Source: Deltaproteobacteria bacterium | GTDB taxonomy: Bacteria > Bdellovibrionota > FAC87 > UBA2466 | Assembly (NCBI GenBank): GCA_013205415.1 | Contig: JABMMY010000372.1 | Coordinates: forward strand, 1 to 7,061 | DNA: 7,061 bases | Reading direction: 5' to 3' | In this document: positions 1-5,057 of the stretch, piece by piece | How positions within the stretch are numbered: the first letter of the stretch is position 1 | Layout of the letters: each line of letters begins with the position of its first letter | Notes under the pieces: generated by a model | The model's database searches: none | The model's input: the letters and a program-made list of their open reading frames with translations, nothing else | What the model was told of the DNA's origin: nothing | Position numbers and translations under genes: made by a program

Positions 1-854
1 AATGCCATGACCTTATCGATATTTAAAACCTTTTTCAAAGTGCCATCTGGTTTTGTTTTATCAAAAATAATTTTTCCAGAAAAACCAACCACCTCTTTTA
101 CCTGGTTAGCAATTTCACTAATAGTGAGACCTAATCCTGTCCCAACATTAATCACCTCTCCCGATTGATACTTCTGCATAAGAAGTAATAGGGCCTCGGC
201 TAAATCATCTACATAAAGAAGCTCTCTGATGGGTTTGCCACTTCCCCAGACGACCACATTTTTAGCTTCATTTATCTTTGCCTCATGAAATCTACGAATG
301 AGAGCGGGCAAAACGTGGCTATTTTGAGGGTGAAAATTATCAAAAGGGCCGTAAAGATTTGTGGGCATCACGGCAATGAAGTCCTGTCCATATTGGGAAC
401 GATAAAACTCACAAAGCTTTAGTCCCGCAATTTTAGCGATAGCATAGGCTTCATTGGTGGGCTCTAGTGGTCCCGAAAGAAGATATTCCTCCTTCATGGG
501 TTGGGGACACTCCTTGGGATAGATACAGCTACTTCCCAGGTACAGAAGCTTTTTTATTTTGTTTTTATAGGAGGCTTGAATTAAATGGGTGGCTATACTT
601 AAGTTTTCGTAAATAAAATCTGCGGGAAATGAACTGTTAGCTAAAATACCACCGACCTTCGCCGCGGCCACAAAGACATACTCGATCTCATTTTTTTCAA
701 AAAACTGATTTACCGCTCGTTGATCTAAGAGGTCTAATTGGCTTCGGCTTGCAGTTACAAGCTGAGTAAAGCCCTTTGCCTTTAATGTTCTCACTAAAGA
801 GGACCCTACCAAACCCTGATGACCTGCAATATAAACACGGCTATTTTTATTCAT
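1..854 (-). CDS. fcl: GDP-L-fucose synthase family epimerase/reductase, 3' end cut by window edge
   Basis: Translating the minus strand from the ATG at 854 gives 284 uninterrupted codons that run off the left edge. Family members are about 310-320 aa, so roughly 35 C-terminal residues are missing. Seen: Rossmann motif GHQGLVGSSL (11-20), AAAKVGG (63-69), GSSCIYP (107-113), EPTNEAYAIAK (131-141), MPTNLYGP (163-170), NFHPQNSH (173-180) and FDKTKPDGT near the cut. From remembered E. coli Fcl numbering, the catalytic residues S107, C109, Y136, K140 and H179 correspond to S108, C110, Y137, K141 and H180, all present. The family converts GDP-4-keto-6-deoxymannose to GDP-L-fucose with NADPH in the cytoplasm. 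Because a heptose kinase lies nearby, this copy may instead act on a GDP-4-keto heptose, as the Fcl homologue of the Campylobacter heptose cluster does (inference). A GGAAG Shine-Dalgarno at 862-858 precedes the ATG by 3 nt. Family call is firm, substrate open. Confidence 0.93.
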   Translation of the reverse strand, partial: MNKNSRVYIAGHQGLVGSSLVRTLKAKGFTQLVTASRSQLDLLDQRAVNQFFEKNEIEYVFVAAAKVGGILANSSFPADFIYENLSIATHLIQASYKNKIKKLLYLGSSCIYPKECPQPMKEEYLLSGPLEPTNEAYAIAKIAGLKLCEFYRSQYGQDFIAVMPTNLYGPFDNFHPQNSHVLPALIRRFHEAKINEAKNVVVWGSGKPIRELLYVDDLAEALLLLMQKYQSGEVINVGTGLGLTISEIANQVKEVVGFSGKIIFDKTKPDGTLKKVLNIDKVMA

Positions 855-885
855 ACGCTTCCAGTTATTTAGTTAAAAGAGGATT

Positions 886-901
886 GGGCTTTAGGCCCTA
901 A
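886..901. promoter_or_regulatory. Small palindromic element between divergent genes
   Basis: In the spacer between the leftward reductase and the rightward MBL-like gene, a short hairpin GGGC-TTTAG-GCCC (886-898) overlaps a perfect inverted repeat TTAGG-C-CCTAA (891-901), followed by an A-run. It could be an operator or a weak hairpin in the reductase leader. Arms of 4-5 bp are short enough to arise by chance, and I see no confident promoter hexamers tied to it. Confidence 0.2.
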
Positions 902-987
902 GAAAAAAAGGTAGTCTAATTTTAGCACTCTTCCTGCTTAAATAAAAAGGCCATTTAGGGAGAATGCTTCACACCAAAGTAGATTCC

Positions 988-1016
988 TTGAAATACGTTC
1001 GAGAACCTGATTAAGT
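988..1016 (+). promoter_or_regulatory. Candidate weak promoter for the MBL-like gene
   Basis: TTGAAA (988-993, 5/6 to the -35 consensus) is followed after 17 nt by TTAAGT (1011-1016, only 3/6 to the -10 consensus). The position, about 30 nt before the coding start, is right for a gene that stands alone in its orientation, but the poor -10 makes this tentative. Confidence 0.2.
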
Positions 1017-1037
1017 CCTCATGTGTAAAATGACGCC

Positions 1038-1043
1038 GGAGGT
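1038..1043 (+). promoter_or_regulatory. Shine-Dalgarno GGAGGT that favours a TTG start at 1047
   Basis: GGAGG at 1038-1042 lies 4 nt before a TTG (1047) and 19 nt before the first in-frame ATG (1062). The strong SD therefore supports the TTG start, or alternatively serves a 10-13 codon upstream ORF that ends exactly on the ATG (TAATG overlap at 1060-1064). The two start choices differ by only five residues. Confidence 0.5.
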
Positions 1044-1046
1044 AAA

Positions 1047-1826
1047 TTGGACCCCATTTTAATGGCTCAGAGTCATCGACAAAAATTTTTTATAAAGTGG
1101 GGCGCCATAGGGCTGGCCTTGATAGGCCTATATCTTTTGGCCTTTGTTTATCTGATCGATAAACGACCCTTTGTGGAATGGACCTTAATCAAAGGGGGCC
1201 CGACACAAATTGAGGTGGATTCTCAGCTTATAAAAATGCCTGATGGGAAGGTTTTTTTACTTGATGCCGGAGATTCTAAAGGGAGTCTTTTACCCTATTT
1301 AAAAAAGCAGAAAATAAAAGATATTGATCTGCTCATCTTAAGCTCGACATTGCCTAAATATCGCCTTGCTCTAAAACCACTCATTTTAAGTGGAGTGAGA
1401 ATCAAGGAGATAAAGGTAAATTTACCGACAGCCAAAGAAACCGAGTCGGTAGATTTTTTAGAATTCATTCGAAATCAAGACATTCCTGTAGCCCCTCTAA
1501 TTAAGGGCGATCTCTATTTTAATTCTGGAGAAACTAAGCTTGAGGTTATCTCTGTTTTTGAACACGCAATAATTCTAAAGTTAAACCATGGCCAAAATAG
1601 ACTTTTAGTAGGTGCAGGAGCCGCCTCTAGCTTTTCCTTGGCAGAATTCAAAACTAGTTGCGAAGGTTTAAGGGCCGATATTTTAATTGACGGTATCGAC
1701 CTAAAAAACAGATCTCATAATCCAAGTATCAGAGACTGTACGAATCCTACTACCGATTTAAGTTTAGATCCCGGTACCTTTAAAGTGTTATTAAAAGGAG
1801 ATTCTTTTAAAATAAAAAGAAGATGA
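1047..1826 (+). CDS. Membrane-anchored, metal-site-less ComEC-type metallo-beta-lactamase-fold protein
   Basis: 259 aa from a TTG at 1047, or 254 aa from the ATG at 1062. Residues 18-37 form one hydrophobic segment with basic residues before it, so the rest is probably periplasmic. The C-terminal part reads like the soluble MBL domain of ComEC/Rec2: MPDGKVFLLDAG (64-75) corresponds to the PDGK-hLIDxG strand, and LLPYLKKQKIKDIDLLILS (81-99) to the helix and strand that lead into HxHxDH. Where that metal motif should start, the sequence reads STLPKYRLAL (100-109), with no His or Asp. The later metal Asp of the family's TGD is replaced in LLVGAGA (186-192, A190), and the expected HHGS region is DLKNRSH (218-224). 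I infer a non-catalytic relative kept for binding or structure. ComEC imports DNA, but this protein lacks the multi-membrane competence domain. It converges on the phosphatase gene 13 bp away with no visible terminator. Homology is read by eye, so the fold is probable and the role unknown. Confidence 0.6.
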   Translation: MDPILMAQSHRQKFFIKWGAIGLALIGLYLLAFVYLIDKRPFVEWTLIKGGPTQIEVDSQLIKMPDGKVFLLDAGDSKGSLLPYLKKQKIKDIDLLILSSTLPKYRLALKPLILSGVRIKEIKVNLPTAKETESVDFLEFIRNQDIPVAPLIKGDLYFNSGETKLEVISVFEHAIILKLNHGQNRLLVGAGAASSFSLAEFKTSCEGLRADILIDGIDLKNRSHNPSIRDCTNPTTDLSLDPGTFKVLLKGDSFKIKRR

Positions 1827-1839
1827 GAATGAACCTAGA

Positions 1840-2379
1840 TTATGACTGGGGCTCACACTCTAAGTCCAAACGGTTGGAGATTAAATTAACTATCTCTTGA
1901 ATACAACCCACTCTGAAATCACTTTTTAATTCTTTATTATAATTTCTAGTCCACAAAATAGTTGAGATCCCACACCGTGCAGCGGCTATCGTATCTCGCT
2001 CGGTATCTCCTAGGTGAAAAGATTGTGAGAGATCAATGTTCAACTCTTTTTTTGCCAAAAGAAACATTCCGGGGTTAGGTTTTTTTAAGGGATGGTCATT
2101 TGAGGAAAAGGGGCACACATAAATATTATCTAATTGATAGGTAGTTTTATAATATTCATGAAGCTCGGTGATAAAGTTTTCAGAGATAATTTTTCTTTCA
2201 ATATCTGGCTGATTGGTGATCATGACTAGCTTTATTCCAAATTGTTTTAAAGTGGTCAGGCCCTCCAAAGGATAGTGCTTTACCTCTTGCCAATTTCTGG
2301 GCGAGTGGTGCCCACCGTCTCTAAATACCACCTCATTGAAGATGCCATCTCTATCTAAAAAAAGAGCGGGTGTTGGCAT
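1840..2379 (-). CDS. gmhB: GmhB-like HAD-IIIA phosphatase (heptose-1,7-bisphosphate 7-phosphatase type)
   Basis: 179 aa, close to the usual 175-190 aa of GmhB. HAD motif I is LFLDRDGIFNE (nucleophile D9, acid D11), motif II ITNQ (T55, N56), motif III LKKPNPGM (98-105, Lys in KKP), and motif IV GDTERD (D125, D129). GmhB removes the 7-phosphate of D-glycero-D-manno-heptose 1,7-bisphosphate in the cytoplasm, the step after the HddA kinase encoded two genes upstream. Canonical GmhB has a zinc knuckle (Cys-x-His ... Cys-x-Cys) between motifs II and III. Here the stretch is short (CPFSSNDHPLKKP, 89-101) with a single Cys, so the zinc site is absent. That could mean a different anomer preference or a different phosphosugar substrate. 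Its ATG follows the SDR stop directly (TAAATG), so translation is probably coupled. It is last in the operon. HAD-IIIA assignment is firm, exact substrate inferred from the neighbour. Confidence 0.85.
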   Translation of the reverse strand: MPTPALFLDRDGIFNEVVFRDGGHHSPRNWQEVKHYPLEGLTTLKQFGIKLVMITNQPDIERKIISENFITELHEYYKTTYQLDNIYVCPFSSNDHPLKKPNPGMFLLAKKELNIDLSQSFHLGDTERDTIAAARCGISTILWTRNYNKELKSDFRVGCIQEIVNLISNRLDLECEPQS

Positions 2380-3234
2380 TTAGGAATTTTCCTGCGGGGT
2401 CTTTAGGTTTTTTAGTAAAGTGCTGTCGACCCTTCTTAGGGTCCAAAAAGGAATCGCCTCAACATGTTGTGGAGGGTTTCGGTAATCATCCCACTTGGCA
2501 CTGATTAGTTTTCCATTTAAGGAGATCGGTTTTGTTTCACATAACCATCGAATGAGCTCTGCCGCTTTATTGGGATCATCTCCTCCGTGTTGTATTCGAT
2601 TTGCAGCCTCCTCCTGCTCTTTACCTATTTTAGCTACGGAGAGTTTGGAGATGCCCTCCATCATGGGTGTTTTCAGGGCTCCTGGAGCGACGGAGTAAAA
2701 TAAAAATTGGGGATATTCAAGAGCCAGAGACTCGGTGAATCTCACCAGGGCACATTTGGTAGCGCCATAGGCCCCAAAGTGAGGTCTGGGCGCTGTGGCT
2801 CCGCCACCTGAGAGATTAATAACGACGCCAGAATTTTGCTTCAAAAAATGGGGGAGTAGCTGTTGTATTAAAAACAGGGGCGCCGTGAAATTAATCTGAA
2901 TGGTCTCTTCTAGCTCTTTAAAGTTAAGTTCGTGAAGCTTGCCACAGGGTCCTATGATAGCCGCATTATTAATTAAATGATCTATTTTCCCAAACCTTTT
3001 CAGCGTTTCCTTGATCCAAAAAATACAATCACCTTGGGACTGGACATTTCCAGAAATAAACAGAGCCTCGGGATATTTTTTTTTTAGGTCGTTAACCGCA
3101 GTTTTATTTTTAACTAAAACAGAAACGTGGTTATTTTTATTCTGGAAAGCCTCAATTAAGCTTTCAGCAAGTCCCCGATATCCCGATATCAGTGTAACTT
3201 GGGGTGTGAGCCCAGTTGGGAGTGGGATTATCAT
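2380..3234 (-). CDS. Short-chain dehydrogenase/reductase in the heptose operon
   Basis: 284 aa classical SDR. Seen: an N-terminal nucleotide-binding loop SGYRGLAES (17-25), NNAA (89-92), active-site N115, S142 in NLSGGG, YGATK with Y156 and K160, and PGALKTPM after the catalytic helix. The full Asn-Ser-Tyr-Lys tetrad is present, so an active NAD(P)-dependent oxidoreductase is expected. The glycine loop is atypical: aligned to TGxxxGxG it is one residue short and the last Gly is Ala. The C-terminal tail with AKWDDYRNPP and WTLRRVD goes beyond the standard SDR fold and may mark a sugar-cluster subfamily. The substrate is unknown; the position between a heptose kinase and a GmhB-like phosphatase suggests a sugar or sugar phosphate. 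The start is supported by GAGG at 3243-3240, 5 nt upstream, although it lies 71 nt inside the kinase gene. No confident gene name. Confidence 0.85.
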   Translation of the reverse strand: MIIPLPTGLTPQVTLISGYRGLAESLIEAFQNKNNHVSVLVKNKTAVNDLKKKYPEALFISGNVQSQGDCIFWIKETLKRFGKIDHLINNAAIIGPCGKLHELNFKELEETIQINFTAPLFLIQQLLPHFLKQNSGVVINLSGGGATAPRPHFGAYGATKCALVRFTESLALEYPQFLFYSVAPGALKTPMMEGISKLSVAKIGKEQEEAANRIQHGGDDPNKAAELIRWLCETKPISLNGKLISAKWDDYRNPPQHVEAIPFWTLRRVDSTLLKNLKTPQENS

Positions 3235-4237
3235 AACGACCTCGACTGTCAGATAGGTTCACTAAAACTTTACTGCCTTCAGTATCAAATCGGTATCGAA
3301 GCTCTCTGAGCCCTTCACGCTGCATAGCTCGTCGTAATTGTGAGTGACGGTTGCTGGTATAAAAAACAAAAAATCCGCCGCCTCCTGCTCCGGTGACCTT
3401 GCCCCCAAGAGCTCCATTGGCCTTAGCCAAATCGTAAATGTCGTGAATTCTCTGGGTTGCAATTTTAGCAGAGAGTCGTTTTTTATTTTCCCAATGCTCA
3501 TCCATTAAAAGACCAAAGCGGTCTAAATTTCCCGACTCAATAGATTCAATAATTTCATAGCCGATCTCTTTAATGCGATGGAGGCTTTCGGTAACCTCTT
3601 TATCCTCATTTTTAACCGAAGAATCTTGGTGCTTTAAAATATCGTCGGCAGAACGGGTCATTCCAGTATAGAAAAGTAAGGTATTTCTATTTAATTCATC
3701 CATCACTTCATAGGAAATACGAGCTTGGCGAACGGTTACTTTTCCTGAGGTATCAATTTCTAAAATGGGAAGTCCACCGACCGCGGCTACATATTGGTCC
3801 TGTTTACCGACCGGTTTTTTTAAGACATCCATCTCTAGGTAACAGGCAGTTTCTGCTAGTTGAGGCTGGGTAGGGATCTCTCTTTTTAAACATTGTAGGG
3901 CATTGAGAAGTCCTACTACATAACAACTTGAGGAGCCCAGTCCAGTTCCCGCTGGAATATCTGCCATCGATAGAATCTCTATGGCATTTTCAATTCCCGT
4001 ATGCTCTAGAACGGCTTTGGCCAATTCATGTTGAAGATCTTGAACCGATTGGACAGATTCCGATTTGGAATATTTAACTCGAACCAGATCATCCACAATA
4101 GGACGATTCACAGAGATAAACATGTATTTATCGATCGCTGCGCTAAAGACCAATCCACCAAATCTTCTATAATAGGAGGGTAGGTCGGTGCCGCCCCCAC
4201 CTAAGGTGAAGCGGAAGGGAGTGCGAGTGATGATCAT
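3164..4237 (-). CDS. hddA: D-glycero-D-manno-heptose 7-phosphate kinase (GHMP family)
   Basis: 357 aa GHMP kinase. Motif 1: RTPFRFTLGGGGTDLP (5-20), the substrate-side signature of HddA-type kinases. Motif 2: the ATP loop PAGTGLGSSS (95-104). KPVGKQDQYVAAVGG (141-155) supplies the catalytic-region D147. Motif 3: KVTGAGGGGFF (280-290). The enzyme makes D-glycero-D-manno-heptose 1,7-bisphosphate from the 7-phosphate, en route to GDP-heptose for LPS or capsule. Family proteins usually end shortly after the FDxEGSxVL strand (here 317-325). This one continues for 32 residues of unremarkable sequence and overlaps the SDR gene by 71 nt, so the tail may come from loss of an earlier stop. First gene of a three-gene operon with the SDR and phosphatase; its promoter is a few bases upstream and there is no Shine-Dalgarno at usual distance. 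Related GHMP sugar kinases (fucokinase-like, LmbP-like) are the alternatives. Confidence 0.88.
   Translation of the reverse strand: MIITRTPFRFTLGGGGTDLPSYYRRFGGLVFSAAIDKYMFISVNRPIVDDLVRVKYSKSESVQSVQDLQHELAKAVLEHTGIENAIEILSMADIPAGTGLGSSSCYVVGLLNALQCLKREIPTQPQLAETACYLEMDVLKKPVGKQDQYVAAVGGLPILEIDTSGKVTVRQARISYEVMDELNRNTLLFYTGMTRSADDILKHQDSSVKNEDKEVTESLHRIKEIGYEIIESIESGNLDRFGLLMDEHWENKKRLSAKIATQRIHDIYDLAKANGALGGKVTGAGGGGFFVFYTSNRHSQLRRAMQREGLRELRYRFDTEGSKVLVNLSDSRGRYDNPTPNWAHTPSYTDIGISGTC
3175..3190. repeat. Two-copy 8-bp tandem repeat CCGATATC
   Basis: CCGATATC occurs twice head to tail at 3175-3182 and 3183-3190. It falls inside both overlapping reading frames and codes for the nucleotide-binding loop of the SDR. 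Eight is not a multiple of three, so loss of one copy would bring the SDR into a frame that stops almost at once (reading ISGTC then TGA), while gain would also shift it. About 0.1 such perfect repeats are expected by chance in a window of this size. Confidence 0.6.
3240..3243 (-). promoter_or_regulatory. Shine-Dalgarno GAGG for the SDR inside hddA
   Basis: Read on the minus strand, GAGG ends 5 nt before the ATG at 3234. It decides the SDR start, because no other plausible start lies between it and the first beta strand of the Rossmann fold, and it shows the 71-nt overlap with the kinase gene is probably real. Confidence 0.6.
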
Positions 4238-4245
4238 ATTGCGGC

Positions 4246-4275
4246 AATATAGTTACCTTTTACTTTCCGTGTCAA
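4246..4275 (-). promoter_or_regulatory. Sigma-70-type promoter of the heptose operon
   Basis: On the minus strand a perfect -35 box TTGACA (4275-4270) is followed after 18 nt by TATATT (4251-4246, 5/6 to TATAAT). Only 8 nt separate the -10 box from the kinase ATG at 4237, so transcription would start about at the ATG itself. There is no Shine-Dalgarno in that gap, which fits a leaderless mRNA. It is the best promoter match I found in the window. Confidence 0.65.
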
Positions 4276-4328
4276 AGTCTAAAAAGCCCAGGATTGCTCT
4301 TTAGGGCTATTTCAGCTATCAAAATCGG

Positions 4329-5057
4329 ATGAGGATCTCGCTAATCATTCCTGCTTTTAATGAAGCCAAAAAGATCGGTTTTGATCTCGATGCAGCAAGT
4401 CGGTACCTCGAGAGTCGATCCTTTGACTCGGAGGTTTTGGTTATTAATGATGGGAGTCAAGATGACACTCAGAGGGTGGCCGAGGAGATCTCTAAAAGGC
4501 TTTCTACCGATAAAGTGAAATTTAAGGTTTTGAATTATGGGTGTAATCGGGGCAAGGGCTATGCCATCCGTTTTGGAGTCAAACAGGCAAAAGGGGATTT
4601 AATTGCCTTTGCCGATAGTGGGCTGTGTGTTCCCTTTTCTTTTTTGAATACGGCCATTTCGCAAATTGAAAAGGGGGCCGATTTTGCCGTGGCCTCTAGA
4701 CGATTAAAAGAGACAAAAATAGGGCGTGAGCAGCCTCTATATAGAAAAGTAGGTTCAAAAATATTTTGGTTTGTGGTGAAGGGCCTAATGGGAGTGCAAG
4801 TTTCCGATACCCAGTGTGGATTTAAAATTTATTCAAAAAAGGCAGCACAGGCTATTTTTGAACGGGTGAAAACAGATGGATTTATGTTTGATATTGAGGC
4901 CCTTCTGATTGCAAAAAAGCTGAAGCTAAGACACGCGGAATTTGCTGTGGAATGGTCTAATGACAGTGACACTAGATATCACCCTGTCTGGGGAACTATA
5001 AAAAACTTTAGAGAATTAAGTGCCATCCGATTTAGGAGCTTTTATTTTCATGAATGA
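4329..5057 (+). CDS. GT2 family glycosyltransferase, DPM1/ALG5-like
   Basis: 242 aa GT-A-fold family 2 glycosyltransferase. Seen: SLIIPAFNEAKKI (4-16), the UDP/GDP-sugar binding VINDGSQDDT (38-47), NRGKGYAIRFG (73-83), the DxD region ADSGLCVP (95-102), SRR (123-125), DTQCGFKIY (160-168) and a late VEW (207-209). The pattern matches enzymes that load a sugar from a nucleotide donor onto a polyprenyl phosphate (dolichyl-phosphate mannose or glucose synthase types). There is no C-terminal membrane domain, so it is soluble or peripheral. The second Asp of the usual DxD is Gly98, so metal or donor handling may differ. No Shine-Dalgarno precedes the ATG, and no other in-frame start fits the first beta strand. 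Transcribed away from hddA across a 91-bp spacer; its last 8 nt overlap the epimerase gene, so the pair is co-transcribed. Donor and acceptor are unknown. Confidence 0.85.
   Translation: MRISLIIPAFNEAKKIGFDLDAASRYLESRSFDSEVLVINDGSQDDTQRVAEEISKRLSTDKVKFKVLNYGCNRGKGYAIRFGVKQAKGDLIAFADSGLCVPFSFLNTAISQIEKGADFAVASRRLKETKIGREQPLYRKVGSKIFWFVVKGLMGVQVSDTQCGFKIYSKKAAQAIFERVKTDGFMFDIEALLIAKKLKLRHAEFAVEWSNDSDTRYHPVWGTIKNFRELSAIRFRSFYFHE
5034..5038 (+). promoter_or_regulatory. Shine-Dalgarno AGGAG for the epimerase, placing its start at 5050
   Basis: AGGAG lies 11 nt before the ATG at 5050, within the last codons of the glycosyltransferase gene. An upstream in-frame ATG at 5020 precedes this site, lacks its own Shine-Dalgarno, and would put ten extra residues before the first Rossmann strand, so 5050 is preferred. 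Confidence 0.55.

Noticed and set aside
2495..2698. Plus-strand open frame of 67 codons opposite the SDR.
   Set aside because: Shadow of a well-supported SDR coding sequence with no recognisable protein features.
3011..3256. Plus-strand open frame of 81 codons opposite the SDR/hddA junction.
   Set aside because: Antisense shadow; composition is not protein-like and both genes on the other strand are well supported.
3262..3501. Minus-strand open frame of 79 codons within hddA.
   Set aside because: Out-of-frame shadow of the kinase, whose motif 3 lies in the same stretch.
880..4305. Similar 16-mers AGGATTGnnCTTTAGG in two intergenic regions (880-895 and 4290-4305), looking like a shared operator.
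   Set aside because: 14 of 16 identical bases is expected several times by chance among all pairs in 7 kb, and the two sites have different distances and orientations relative to the nearby genes.
4281..4308. Terminator-like hairpin on the minus strand (AGCCC, 14-nt loop, GGGCT, then T-run) upstream of hddA.
   Set aside because: The stem is only 5 bp with a large loop, and it sits between divergent genes just before the hddA -35 box where no minus-strand transcript needs ending.
5020..5049. Upstream ATG giving the epimerase ten extra residues.
   Set aside because: It lies before the AGGAG site, has no Shine-Dalgarno of its own, and extends beyond the normal start just ahead of the Rossmann strand.
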